Assembly (NCBI RefSeq): GCF_003058225.1
Contig: NZ_QBUG01000006.1
Location: forward strand, 372,001-436,000
Length of the DNA stretch: 64,000 nt
DNA from: Promicromonospora sp. AC04
Lineage (GTDB): Bacteria; Actinomycetota; Actinomycetes; Actinomycetales; Cellulomonadaceae
Reading direction: 5' to 3'
The translations under genes and the position numbers were made by a program. Positions 49,594-58,699 of this stretch are shown one piece after another (positions within the stretch are counted from its first letter, which is position 1; every line of letters begins with the position of its first letter). The notes beneath the pieces were generated by a model. The model saw only the letters and a list, made by a program, of their open reading frames with translations. It was not told where the DNA came from and searched no databases.

Positions 49594-49622
49594 CTATATA
49601 ACCCTTATGCCCAAACAGCTAA
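49594..49622 (-). promoter_or_regulatory. AT-rich promoter candidate for the serine protease
   Basis: In a GC-rich surrounding, the minus strand carries TTAGCT, 16-17 bp, then TATATA (49595-49600), about 100 bp upstream of the protease ATG. Spacing fits a -35/-10 pair; the -35 match is weak. Confidence 0.4.
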
Positions 49623-49689
49623 GTAGCTCCAGCCGAGGCACGGCTCTGCCGAGGTACCGGCTCCGCGCCTGTCGCTCCGCCCGAACGCG

Positions 49690-49900
49690 GTCGAATGCAG
49701 CACCACACACCATGAGTTCGGTCGGCTGCTGCGCCACACCCATGAATTCGGTCCGCTGCTGCGCCACACACCGTCAGTTCGGTCGGTTGCCTTGAGATCG
49801 GTCCATTAATTGACCGATCTCAAGGCAACCGACCGAACCCACCAGGCTCACCCAGGCAACCGACCGAACCCACCAGGCTCACCCAGGCAACCGACCGAAC
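49690..49900. repeat. complex direct and inverted repeat region
   Basis: The gap between the protease and GH92 genes (49494-49917) has no gene. It holds diverged units of about 32 bp containing AGTTCGGTCGGCTGCTGCGC (from 49710). A perfect 27-bp inverted repeat follows (49777-49803 with 49812-49838). Two exact 31-bp direct repeats (49824-49854, 49855-49885, starting GGCAACCGACCGAACCCACC) and a partial third copy to 49900 complete it. The inverted-repeat stem and both repeat sets share the CGGTCGGTTGCC motif. Confidence 0.85.
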
Positions 49901-49917
49901 TCGCCGGTCAGGTCAGG

Positions 49918-52900
49918 TCAGCCGCAGGCGGCCGCCTGGTACGGCACCGTCACCGTGCTGGTCGCCTTCTGGCCGTCGACCGTCGCCGTGACGACGGCGG
50001 TCACCGCGCCGGCGCCAACCTGAGCGGAGCCCGCGTCGAACGTGAACCCGCCCGGACCCCGCAGCGTCTTGCTGCCGAAGTCCGAAGTGATCCGGACCGA
50101 AGCGCCCTCGGCACCGTCCACCAGCACCCGCAGCGCGGAGTCGCCGCCGTCGCAGACCGGGGCGGCCCACACCGTGACCCCCGTCGCCGTGTCCTCGGCC
50201 TCGGCGGAGGCCCTCGTCTCGGCCCGGGTCTCCGCGTCCGGCGTGACCTCGGCGAGCGGCAGCTCGTCGTCGCCCGCGCCCTGCTCGGCGAGCAGCTCGA
50301 GCTCGGCCAGCGAGAGGTCACCCTCGCCCGCGGACTCGGTGACGACCAGCCGCAGCCGCCCGAACGCCTGCGGGTCCTCGACCTGGAACGTCCGGGTCTG
50401 CAGCGCCCAGCGGAACTCCTGGCCGGTCCGCTCGTCGAGCACGGTCCAGCTCTCTCCGTCGTCGGAGGACCCCTCGAGCCGCCAGGCGGACGGCGCAGCC
50501 GTGCCCGCGACACCCGAGGTGAGCGTGTAGGTGCCGACCGTCGCGGCGGTACCGGCACCGTCCCAGGTCACGACCGGAGCACGGGTCGCGAACGTGGTGC
50601 GCGAGCCCGACGTGTTGTCGACCAGCGCGCCGCTCCCCGTGTCGGCGTCGCCGTCCGAGACCGTCACGGAACCCGTCCCGGTCGCGTCCCGCGCCGGGCT
50701 GGGCGGCTCGTCACCCTCGGTGAGCGACGGCGGCGCGTCGTCCTCCCCGGTGCCCCAGGCCGACGGCTCCGGGCCCATCACGAAGTCCAGCCGGGCGCCG
50801 CCCGACAGGTCCTCCTGGGACAGCGACGTCGACGTGCGCGACCGCCCGTCCACCCGCAGCGACTGCACGTAGACGTTCTCCACGGAGTTGTTCCGCGCGT
50901 TGATCACGAGGTCGCCGTCGGGCAGGTGCACCGTCGCCCTGTCGAAGAGCGGGGAGCCGATCGCGTACTCCGCCGAACCCACCTGCAGCGGGTAGAACCC
51001 GAGCGCGGCGAAGATCCACCACGACGACATCTCGCCGTTGTCCTCGTCGCCCGGGTAGCCCTGGCCGATCTCGCTGCCCACGAACAGGCGCCGCGTGACC
51101 TCGCGCACGATCGCCTGCGTCTTGTGCGGCGCGCCCGCGGCGTCGTACAGCCACGGGATGTGGTGGGAGACCTGGTTGCTCATGCCCCACTGGCCCAGCC
51201 GGATGTCCCGCGCCTCGCGCATCTCGTGGATGACGCCGCCGTAGCCGCCGGTGTGCGTGGCGTCCTCGGGCGTGGCGAAGAACTCGTCGAGCTTGGCCTC
51301 CAGACCGTCCTGGCCGCCGTACAGGTTGCCGAGACCGCGCGGGTCCTGTGGCGCGTGGAACGAGAAGTTCCAGCCGCTGGTCTCGGTGTAGCCGCCGCCC
51401 CAGGTCAGCGGGTCGTAATCCTCAGGTGCGTTGAGGAACGAGCCGTCGGCGTGCCGGGGCTGGAAGAAGTCGATGGCCGGGTCGAAGAGCTCGCCGTAGT
51501 GCGTGGACCGCTGAAGGAAGTAGGCCGACTCGTCGCGCAGCGTCTCGCGACGCTCGTCCGGCGTGCCCGGGTCCTCGGCGAGGGCGGCGGCCATGTTGCC
51601 GACGCCGAAGTCGTTGATCAGGCCCTCCAGACCCCACGAGACGGACTCGTGCGTGGTCTCCGGCGTGAAGCCGAGGAACGGCGACGTCTCCAGGCCCTTG
51701 CGACCCACGGCGTCGTTCGGCGGCGCGACCGTCCCGTTACGCAGCGCGGCATCGTAGGCGTCCAGCGCCTTGTCGGTGGCCAGCGAGCCCTTGAGGTAGG
51801 CGTCGGCGAAGGCGACGTCGGACGACGTGCCGGTCATCAGGTCCGCGTAGCCCGGCGACGACCAGCGAGCGACCCAGCCGCCGTCGCGGTACTGCTGCAC
51901 GAACCCGTCCACCAGCCCGGCCGCGACGTCCGGGTACAGCAGGGAGTACGCCGGCCAGGCCGTGCGGTAGGTGTCCCAGAACCCGTTGTTCACGTAGATC
52001 TTGCCGTCCACGATCGCGGCGTTGGTCCTGGTGTCGGTCGCATCGCCCGACGGCGCGGTGACCGGGCTCGCGTACCGGTACACGGGTCGCTCGGCCGTGC
52101 CCGTGTTCTCGAACTGCGAGTTCGGGTACAGGTTCAGCCGGTACAGGTTCGAGTAGAGGGTGACGAGCTCGTCCTCGCTGCCGCCCTCTGTCTCGATCAC
52201 ACCGAGCCGGTCGTCCCACTGGCCCTGCGCGGCGCGCTGAACCGAGGCGAACGAGCGGCCCGTGACCTCCAGGTCGAGGTTCGCCCGTGCCTGGTCCAGC
52301 CCGATGAACGACGTCGCCACGCGCAGCTCGACCGTGCGGTCGCGGCCGGTGTCGAACGTGGCGTAGCGCGCGCCGTCGCGGTCGCCCGCGGCCGTGCCGA
52401 CGGACGACGGCGCCCGGTCGAACGTGCCCGCCACGTACATGCGGGTGCGGCCTACGGACAGGCCGCTGCCGTTCTCGACCCAGCCGGTCAGCTCGCCGGT
52501 CGCCTCGTCGAACGCCAGCTTCGACGCGCCCGCGACCCGGTCGACGAGCACGTGACCGGCGTCGCCCGGGTTCTCCCGCGGGAAGCTGAACCGCAGCACC
52601 GCCGCGTGGTCCGTGGGCGCCACCTCGGCCTTGATCCCGTCCGTGAAGGTCACGCCGTAGTAGTCGGGGCGGGCCGTCTCGTCCGCGTGGCTGAACGACA
52701 GGCCGCGCGCGTCGAGCCCGGCGTCGGGCACACCGGAGCCGGTGGCGGGCTGGAAGGCGAGCTGGTTGCGGTCGCCCATCCAGGGGCTGGGCTCGTGCGA
52801 GATGCCGATGCCCTGCAGCACCGGGCGGTTCTCGTCGTCGTTCGCGGCCTGGTACTCGTACAGCCAGCTCTGCGACGAGGCGTTCGTCAGCGGCGTCCAG

Positions 52901-54336
52901 AAGTTGAAGCCGTTCGGCACGGCCGTGGCCGGCACGTTGTTGCCGCGCGAGAACGACCCGCTGGACAGGGTGCCGCGGCGCGTGTCGACGTAGTTGGTGA
53001 GGCTGGAGCCGTCGATCTTGCCGGGCTTCGCCTCCAGCGCGACGTCGTCGAGCCAGCCCGCGAACCGGGTGCCCGCGGCTCTACCGTCGCTGCCACCGTC
53101 GCTGCCACCGTCGCTGCCGCCGTCGTTGTCGTAGCCGATGAGGACCTGGTCGACCTTCTTGCCCCGGGCGACCGAGCCGAGGTCGACGCGCACGGAGTTC
53201 CACTGGTCCGCGTACAGGATCTTGCCCGCGCCCTGGCCGGCCGGCGTCGCGGCGGTGCCGTGGGCGTCACGCGCGCCGAGGTCGGACAGGTAGGTGCCGT
53301 CGGTGAACCTCAGGTCCACGGCGGCGAAGGTCGAGGGGTACTCGAGGTCGCCGAGCAGCTCGGGGAAGATCTTCCAGCTCAGCCGGGTGCGGGAGCCCAC
53401 GAGGACGTTCACGTCGTCGTACAGGACGTTCGTCGCGTGCGCCGCGCCGTCGGCCAGGTGGCCGCCCTCGTACCGCAGGGACGCGGTGCCCGTGAACCCG
53501 ACGCCCTTCTTGTTGGTGTAGTCCACGGTAGTGGGCCCGGAGCCGACGGCGGTGACCATCGGCTGCCTGGCGGGCTGCTCGTCCAGGTCGGCGGACAGGT
53601 CCCAGTCGGCGAGCTGCACGATGCCCGCGCCGCCGTTCTGCGTCACGTCGAGCCGGAAGTGGGTGTAGGCCGCCGTCGGCTCCGCCAGCTCGAAAACCTG
53701 CTGCTCGAACCGCTCGGCGAACTCGGCGCCGTTGCGCTCGTCGAGCGTCTCCCAGGTCTCGCCGTCGGTCGAGCCCTGCAGCGTCCAGGCCCGCGGGTCG
53801 CGGTCGGCGAAGTCGTTCGCGGACGTCAGGGCGTAGGCCGTGACCGAGACGGGCTCGGTCATCTCGTAGGTGGCCCAGCCCGTCTCGGCGAACGTCAGCC
53901 ACTTGGTGGCGGACGACGCGTCGGCGAGGTTCGACACGCCCTCGTTCGGCAGGTTCTCCCCGCTCGCCGCCACCTCACCGACCCGGTCCAGCACGCTGCC
54001 CGGCAGCCCGACGACGAACTCGCCGACGTTCTCCTGCCACGGCGCGCCGTCACGCTCGGCGGGCGTGGACTCCAGCGGCGCCGGGTCGTCGGCCTCGAAC
54101 GAGGTGGCGAAGTCGCCCCTGGCGGCTCCGCCCGACGCCGTCGCGGCGGGCGCGGCCTCGGCGGGAGCGGTCCCCGCGGGCGCCGTCTCGGCCGGTGCCG
54201 CGAGCGCGACGCCGGACGGCATCGCGAGCAGCAGGGCGAGAGCCCCGGAGAGAGCGGCGGCCGCCTGCCGGGATCTGGCTCGGCCGCTGCCTGTGCCGGT
54301 GCCTATGCCGGTGCCTATGCCGGTGACTCTGGACAT
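49918..54336 (-). CDS. secreted GH92 alpha-mannosidase with extra binding domains
   Basis: This 1472-residue exported enzyme has a signal peptide (ALSGALALLLAMPSGVALAA). A discoidin-like F5/8 type C domain covers about residues 95-210 and a lectin-like region about 270-420. The GH92 catalytic module starts near 440 (LTNYVDTRRGTLSSGSFSRG) and contains PETTHESVSWGLEG and the hallmark GDEDNGEMSSWWIFAALGFY (near 1096) with catalytic acids. A second discoidin-like domain (about 1230-1350) and an Ig-like tail follow. GH92 enzymes are calcium-dependent exo-alpha-mannosidases. The N-terminus carries an IGTG/GTG tandem repeat. A LacI-type operator lies just upstream. Confidence 0.92.
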   Translation of the reverse strand: MSRVTGIGTGIGTGTGSGRARSRQAAAALSGALALLLAMPSGVALAAPAETAPAGTAPAEAAPAATASGGAARGDFATSFEADDPAPLESTPAERDGAPWQENVGEFVVGLPGSVLDRVGEVAASGENLPNEGVSNLADASSATKWLTFAETGWATYEMTEPVSVTAYALTSANDFADRDPRAWTLQGSTDGETWETLDERNGAEFAERFEQQVFELAEPTAAYTHFRLDVTQNGGAGIVQLADWDLSADLDEQPARQPMVTAVGSGPTTVDYTNKKGVGFTGTASLRYEGGHLADGAAHATNVLYDDVNVLVGSRTRLSWKIFPELLGDLEYPSTFAAVDLRFTDGTYLSDLGARDAHGTAATPAGQGAGKILYADQWNSVRVDLGSVARGKKVDQVLIGYDNDGGSDGGSDGGSDGRAAGTRFAGWLDDVALEAKPGKIDGSSLTNYVDTRRGTLSSGSFSRGNNVPATAVPNGFNFWTPLTNASSQSWLYEYQAANDDENRPVLQGIGISHEPSPWMGDRNQLAFQPATGSGVPDAGLDARGLSFSHADETARPDYYGVTFTDGIKAEVAPTDHAAVLRFSFPRENPGDAGHVLVDRVAGASKLAFDEATGELTGWVENGSGLSVGRTRMYVAGTFDRAPSSVGTAAGDRDGARYATFDTGRDRTVELRVATSFIGLDQARANLDLEVTGRSFASVQRAAQGQWDDRLGVIETEGGSEDELVTLYSNLYRLNLYPNSQFENTGTAERPVYRYASPVTAPSGDATDTRTNAAIVDGKIYVNNGFWDTYRTAWPAYSLLYPDVAAGLVDGFVQQYRDGGWVARWSSPGYADLMTGTSSDVAFADAYLKGSLATDKALDAYDAALRNGTVAPPNDAVGRKGLETSPFLGFTPETTHESVSWGLEGLINDFGVGNMAAALAEDPGTPDERRETLRDESAYFLQRSTHYGELFDPAIDFFQPRHADGSFLNAPEDYDPLTWGGGYTETSGWNFSFHAPQDPRGLGNLYGGQDGLEAKLDEFFATPEDATHTGGYGGVIHEMREARDIRLGQWGMSNQVSHHIPWLYDAAGAPHKTQAIVREVTRRLFVGSEIGQGYPGDEDNGEMSSWWIFAALGFYPLQVGSAEYAIGSPLFDRATVHLPDGDLVINARNNSVENVYVQSLRVDGRSRTSTSLSQEDLSGGARLDFVMGPEPSAWGTGEDDAPPSLTEGDEPPSPARDATGTGSVTVSDGDADTGSGALVDNTSGSRTTFATRAPVVTWDGAGTAATVGTYTLTSGVAGTAAPSAWRLEGSSDDGESWTVLDERTGQEFRWALQTRTFQVEDPQAFGRLRLVVTESAGEGDLSLAELELLAEQGAGDDELPLAEVTPDAETRAETRASAEAEDTATGVTVWAAPVCDGGDSALRVLVDGAEGASVRITSDFGSKTLRGPGGFTFDAGSAQVGAGAVTAVVTATVDGQKATSTVTVPYQAAACG

Positions 54337-54354
54337 GGTGGTCTCCCTCGTCGG

Positions 54355-54370
54355 CTGACAACGCTGTCAG
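54355..54370. promoter_or_regulatory. LacI-type operator upstream of the GH92 gene
   Basis: CTGACAACGCTGTCAG has perfect 6-bp arms (CTGACA/TGTCAG) around ACGC, close to the LacI-family form TGACAnCGnTGTCA. It lies 19 bp before the GH92 start and 31 bp after the LacI stop. Confidence 0.7.
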
Positions 54371-54401
54371 TGGGGAACGTAGGTCCAGGCCAGGCCCGGT
54401 G

Positions 54402-55436
54402 TCAACGGGGTCTGCGCTCCCCGCTGCCCCGGGTGACCACCCGGGTCGGCACGACCACGAGCTCAACGGTCCGGTCAGGGTCCGCGGACCGCGCGACGGC
54501 CAGCTCGGCGGCACGCCGGCCCATCTCGACGGCGTCGTAGGCCACCACCGTGATGCCCAGCAGGTCGGCCAGCTCGAAGTCGTCGAAGCCCACCACGGCG
54601 ATGTCGTTACGGCCCCCCGCGCCCCCCGCGCCCCCCGCGCCGCCCGGAGCGTCCCGCAGCGCCTGGAGCGTGCCGACAGTTGCCCGGTTGTTCGCGGCCA
54701 GCACCGCCGTGGGGGGATCCGGCACCGCGAGCAGCTCGACCATCAGGTCCCGGGCGGCGGCGGCCGAGTGGGCGCCGGACCGGACCAGCCGCTGCGCGTC
54801 GGACACACCGGCGTCGCGCATGGTGGCAAGGAACTCGTCGCTGCGCTCCTGGTAGGTCCACAGGTGGGGCTCGTCGCCGACGAACGCGATGCGGCGGTGC
54901 CCGTGGGCGAGCAGGTGCCGGGTGGCGGCCCGCGTGCCGCCGCGGTTGTCGATGACCACCGTGTCGACGTCCATCCCGGCCGCCGGGCGGTCCACGACGA
55001 CCACCGGCAGCCCGGCGGCGATCTCGCCCCGCAGCGCCGAGTGGTCCGCCCCGGCCGGGGTGACGATCAGGGCGCCGACCCGGCGCTCGAGCAGCTCGCC
55101 CGTGAGCGACCCCTCGCGCTCGGGGTCCTCGTCGGACGACGCCGTCAGCAGCTGCAGCCCGTGCTCCCGCAGCTCCCGCTCGATGCCGCTGGCCAGCGCG
55201 GAGTAGAACTGGTTGGCCAGGTCGCCCGTGATGAACCCGACCAGCCTGGAGAAGCCGCCCCGCGCGAGGTCGGCCGCCACCGCGTTGCGCCGGAAGCCGA
55301 GCGAGGCGGCCGCGTCCTGCACCCGCTCGCGGGTGGCCGTCGCCACGTTGGGCTCACCGTTGAGCACCCGGGACGCCGTCTTCAGGCTCACCCCGGCGGC
55401 CTGGGCGACCACCGCCAGCGTCGGACGACGCATCAC
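54402..55436 (-). CDS. LacI-family regulator of the mannosidase operon
   Basis: This 344-residue regulator has HTH TLAVVAQAAGVSLKTASRVL, hinge NAVAADLARGGFSRLVGFI, and a sugar-binding-type effector domain. The start is GTG 55436, one base after the permease stop, or ATG 55433. It is placed between the transporter genes and the GH92 gene and probably binds the operator at 54355-54370. Residues about 262-270 are a short Gly/Ala repeat (GGAGGAGGAGG). Confidence 0.92.
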   Translation of the reverse strand: MMRRPTLAVVAQAAGVSLKTASRVLNGEPNVATATRERVQDAAASLGFRRNAVAADLARGGFSRLVGFITGDLANQFYSALASGIERELREHGLQLLTASSDEDPEREGSLTGELLERRVGALIVTPAGADHSALRGEIAAGLPVVVVDRPAAGMDVDTVVIDNRGGTRAATRHLLAHGHRRIAFVGDEPHLWTYQERSDEFLATMRDAGVSDAQRLVRSGAHSAAAARDLMVELLAVPDPPTAVLAANNRATVGTLQALRDAPGGAGGAGGAGGRNDIAVVGFDDFELADLLGITVVAYDAVEMGRRAAELAVARSADPDRTVELVVVPTRVVTRGSGERRPR

Positions 55437-55437
55437 G

Positions 55438-56652
55438 TCAGGCCTCCCTTCGCTTGCGCACCAGCATGTCGATGATGATGGCCAGCAGCAGGACCGCCCC
55501 GGTCACCATGTACCGCGCCGCCTGGTCCACGTTCATCAGCGTGAGCCCGTTGGCGATGGACTGGATGACCAGCACCCCGAGCACCGCCGACCACGCGCTG
55601 CCGCGGCCGCCGAACAGGCTGGTTCCGCCGATGACGGCCGCGGCGATCGCCACGAGGTAGGTGTCGGCTCCGCCGGTCCCCTGGTTCGCGGCGCCGAGCC
55701 GACCCGCCGCGAGCACGCCGCCGAGCGCGGCCAGGGTCGAGCACGCGACGAAGCAGAGCACCACCGTGCGCTGCACGGGCACCCCGGCGAGCATCGCCGC
55801 CCGCCGGTCGCCGCCCACGGCGCGCACCGACCGCCCCCACCGCGTGCGGCGCAGCAGCACGTCCGTGACCACGACGAGCAGCGCGAAGAGCACCACCGAG
55901 TACCCGATCCCGCGCGCCGTGCCCAGGTAGGCCACTATCGCGGACAGCACCGCGGCCAGGACGAGCGTCCGCACCACGATCTGCGGCACGCTCGCGGAGG
56001 CGAGGTCCGCCCGACGGCGTCGGGCCCGGGCCGCCACCCGCACGGCCGCGGTGGCGACCACGACGACGGCGACCAGCGCCCAGGCGACGCCCGTCGGCAG
56101 GAAGCCCTGCTGGACCGAGAGCACGAACCAGGACTCGAACGGCAGGTTGATCGACCCCAGCGGGCCGAGCACGCGCAGCTGCACTCCCGCCAGGAACAGC
56201 AGCCCGGCCAGGGTGAACACGAAGCTGGGCAGCCCGAGCCGCGTCGAGAGCGCGCCGTACCCCAGCCCGACCACCACCCCGCAGGCCAGCGCGGCGAGGA
56301 TCGCCAGCGCCACCGGCCACCCGAGGGTCACCGAGCCGACGGCGACGACGGCGGCCGCGAGCCCGCTGACCGATCCCACGGAGAGGTCGATCTGGCCGAC
56401 CAGGAGCACCAGCACCACGCCGAGCGCGATGACGCCGACGGGCGCGCTCTGCAGCGTGAGGTTGACGAGGTTCTCGGGGGCCAGGAACGCGGGGTTGACC
56501 GCGCCGAGCACGATCCAGATGCCGACGAGCGCGACGACGATCGGGAGCAGGCTGTTGCCGCCGCGCACCCGCTGCCAGACGGCGCCGGGCAGGCCCGCGC
56601 CCGAGAGCCCGGCGCCGGGGGCGCCGGCCTGTGCGTTCGCCGGGGCGGTCAT
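55438..56652 (-). CDS. CUT2-type sugar ABC permease (XylH/RbsC-like)
   Basis: This 404-residue permease with about ten membrane segments has LVGQIDLSVGSVSGLAAAVVAV and GAADTYLVAIAAAVIGGTSL-like sequence (GGADTYLVAIAAAVIGGTSL), diagnostic of ribose/xylose-type permeases. The start overlaps the ATPase stop (ATGA at 56649-56652). Confidence 0.93.
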   Translation of the reverse strand: MTAPANAQAGAPGAGLSGAGLPGAVWQRVRGGNSLLPIVVALVGIWIVLGAVNPAFLAPENLVNLTLQSAPVGVIALGVVLVLLVGQIDLSVGSVSGLAAAVVAVGSVTLGWPVALAILAALACGVVVGLGYGALSTRLGLPSFVFTLAGLLFLAGVQLRVLGPLGSINLPFESWFVLSVQQGFLPTGVAWALVAVVVVATAAVRVAARARRRRADLASASVPQIVVRTLVLAAVLSAIVAYLGTARGIGYSVVLFALLVVVTDVLLRRTRWGRSVRAVGGDRRAAMLAGVPVQRTVVLCFVACSTLAALGGVLAAGRLGAANQGTGGADTYLVAIAAAVIGGTSLFGGRGSAWSAVLGVLVIQSIANGLTLMNVDQAARYMVTGAVLLLAIIIDMLVRKRREA

Positions 56653-57491
56653 CGGCGCACCGCCCGGGTCGGGCCGGGCTGACCGCTGGGCCGCTCGGTG
56701 CCGGGCTGCTGCGTGCCGGGCTGTTGCCCGCCGGACTTCTGCGCGCCGGCGGGCTTGGCCCCCGGCCGCACGGCGCCCGTCATGGCGGCGAGCAGGTCCT
56801 CGTAGGACGCGTCGCCGTCGAACACGTCGTGCACGCGGCCGAGCCGCAGCACGAGGATGCGGTCGGCGACGGCCTGCAGGTCGCCGGCCTGGTGGCTGAC
56901 CAGGACGACGGCGTGCCCGCGCTCGCGCAGCCGGACGATGAGGTTGAGCACCTCGGCGGTCTGGCGCACGCCGAGGGACGCCGTCGGCTCGTCGAGGATC
57001 ACCACGCGCGGCGAGCCGAGCAGCGCCCGGGCCACGGCGACGACCTGGCGCTGCCCGCCGGACAGGGTGCGGACCGGGTCGCGCACGGTGGGCACGCTGG
57101 CCGCGAGCTGGTCGAGCAGGCGCCACGCCTCGCGCTCCATGGCCACCTCGTCGAGCAGTGGCCCGCGCACCGTCTCGTGCCCGAGGAACAGGTTCTCGAC
57201 GACGTCCAGGTCGTCCACGAGCGCCAGCTCCTGGAACACGGCGGCGATACCGAGGGCCCGCGCCGCGGCGGGCGAGTCCAGCACCACGGGGCGCCCGTCG
57301 AGCAGGACCTGGCCGGCGTCGGGCCGATGGGCTCCGGCAAGGACGCCCGCGAGCGTGGACTTGCCCGCCCCGTTGTCGCCGACGACGGCGAGCACCTCGT
57401 GCTCGTGCACGTCGGCGTCCACGTCGACCAGGGCGCGCACGCCGCCGAACCGCTTGGAGACACCCCGCAGGGACAGCACCGGGTCGCTCAT
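56649..57491 (-). CDS. CUT2-type sugar ABC ATPase, single nucleotide-binding domain
   Basis: This 280-residue ATPase has Walker A (VVGDNGAGKSTLAGVL), signature LSGGQRQVVAVARAL, Walker B (VVILDEPTASLG) and switch His (LVSHQAGDL). Most CUT2 importers use a fused two-domain ATPase of about 500 residues; this one has a single domain followed by a Gln/Gly/Pro/Thr tail (QQPGTQQPGTERPSGQPG). It overlaps both neighbours by ATGA. Confidence 0.92.
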   Translation of the reverse strand: MSDPVLSLRGVSKRFGGVRALVDVDADVHEHEVLAVVGDNGAGKSTLAGVLAGAHRPDAGQVLLDGRPVVLDSPAAARALGIAAVFQELALVDDLDVVENLFLGHETVRGPLLDEVAMEREAWRLLDQLAASVPTVRDPVRTLSGGQRQVVAVARALLGSPRVVILDEPTASLGVRQTAEVLNLIVRLRERGHAVVLVSHQAGDLQAVADRILVLRLGRVHDVFDGDASYEDLLAAMTGAVRPGAKPAGAQKSGGQQPGTQQPGTERPSGQPGPTRAVRR

Positions 57492-58699
57492 CGAACCGCC
57501 TCCCCCAGGGTCGCGGGCGCGGCGCCGGACAGGTTGCCGGACAAGTTGCCGGACAGGTTGCCGGACAAGTTGCCCGGCGCGGCGTCGGCGTCCGGCCCGA
57601 TCAGCCCCGCGCGCTCGCACGCGGCCTCGTAGGCGGGCACGCAGATCTCGTCCGTGGAGTACACGCGCCCGTCCACGATCACGTGCTCGACGTCGGCGGC
57701 GCCCACGGCGCGCGGCGCCAGGAGCTGGGTGGGGACGCCGCCGATGACGGCGGTGGTGCGCGGCTCCTCGCCGCGCAGGACGCGCACGGCGAGCTCCGCG
57801 GCCGTCTGGGCCTGCTGGTCGGTCGCCTTGTAGACGGTCATGTACTGGTCGCCCGCGAGGATCCGCTGTACCGCGGAGAGCTCGCCGTCCTGGCCGGTGG
57901 TGATCGGCACGGGGTCGAGGCCCGCGGCCTTCGCCGCGGCGATCGCACCGCCTGCTATGCCGTCGTTGGCGGCGAGCATGCCGTCGACCTGCCCCGGGAA
58001 CCGGGTGAGCATGGCCTCGACCCACTCGGTCGCCTTGTCCGGGCTCCAGTCGGGTGTGTAGTACTCGGCGAGCACGTCGATGTCCTCTCCCTCGAGGGCG
58101 CGGCGGGTGCCGGCCGCGATCGCGAGCGCGTTGGGCTCGGTCGCGGAACCGTGCACCAGCAGTACCCCGGGTCGCCCGCCGTCGGCACTTTCTTCTGCTC
58201 TTTCCATGACGGCGCCGACCAGGGCGGAGCCCAGGAGGAAGCCGATGAACTCGAAGTCGTACGAGACGTAGTAGTCCGCACCCTCCAAGAACCGATCGTA
58301 GGCGATCACCTTGGCTCCCAGCCGCTCGGCCTGCACGACGATCCCGGCGGCGGCGATGGTGTCGACGGCGTCGAGCACCAGGACGTCGGCGCCCTGGGCG
58401 AGCATCGACTCCGCCTGCTGGAGCTGGGCGGCGGCGTCCTGCCCCGCGTTGGCGTACAGCACGGTGCAGCCCGGGCACCGGCGGTCCACGACGGACACGA
58501 ACGTGGGGCGGTCCGACGCCTCGTAGCGCGCGGTCTGCGCCTCGGGCAGCAGCAGCCCTATCGTCCCCTCGTGGGCGGCCCCCTCAGCCCCCGCCGGCCC
58601 GTCCGGGTCCACGGGGCTGCAGGCGGCGAGCCCGAGCACGAGCGCGAGCCCGGCTGCCGCCACCGCCCGCCTCCCCCGCCATCGAGCACGTGTGGTCAT
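57488..58699 (-). CDS. CUT2-type sugar-binding lipoprotein (XylF-like)
   Basis: This 403-residue lipoprotein has a lipobox (LALVLGLAACSPV). The type I binding-protein fold shows GTIGLLLPEAQTARYEASDR, VIAYDRFLEGADYYVSYD and LAANDGIAGGAIAAAKAAGL, close to xylose-binding proteins. Near the C-terminus is NLSG repeated four times, encoded by a 12-bp tandem repeat at 57525-57572. The start overlaps the ROK stop. Confidence 0.92.
   Translation of the reverse strand: MTTRARWRGRRAVAAAGLALVLGLAACSPVDPDGPAGAEGAAHEGTIGLLLPEAQTARYEASDRPTFVSVVDRRCPGCTVLYANAGQDAAAQLQQAESMLAQGADVLVLDAVDTIAAAGIVVQAERLGAKVIAYDRFLEGADYYVSYDFEFIGFLLGSALVGAVMERAEESADGGRPGVLLVHGSATEPNALAIAAGTRRALEGEDIDVLAEYYTPDWSPDKATEWVEAMLTRFPGQVDGMLAANDGIAGGAIAAAKAAGLDPVPITTGQDGELSAVQRILAGDQYMTVYKATDQQAQTAAELAVRVLRGEEPRTTAVIGGVPTQLLAPRAVGAADVEHVIVDGRVYSTDEICVPAYEAACERAGLIGPDADAAPGNLSGNLSGNLSGNLSGAAPATLGEAVR
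57525..57572. repeat. 12-bp tandem repeat encoding (NLSG)4
   Basis: CCGGACAGGTTG and CCGGACAAGTTG alternate four times in the 3' part of the sugar-binding gene. The alternation of the two variants suggests duplication of a 24-bp unit. Confidence 0.85.

Noticed and set aside
49810-54540. A 1576-codon open frame on the plus strand, opposite the GH92 gene
   Set aside because: It mirrors the GH92 gene codon for codon in a GC-rich genome, is Arg/Val/Gly-rich without recognisable domains, and the GH92 frame has clear family motifs.
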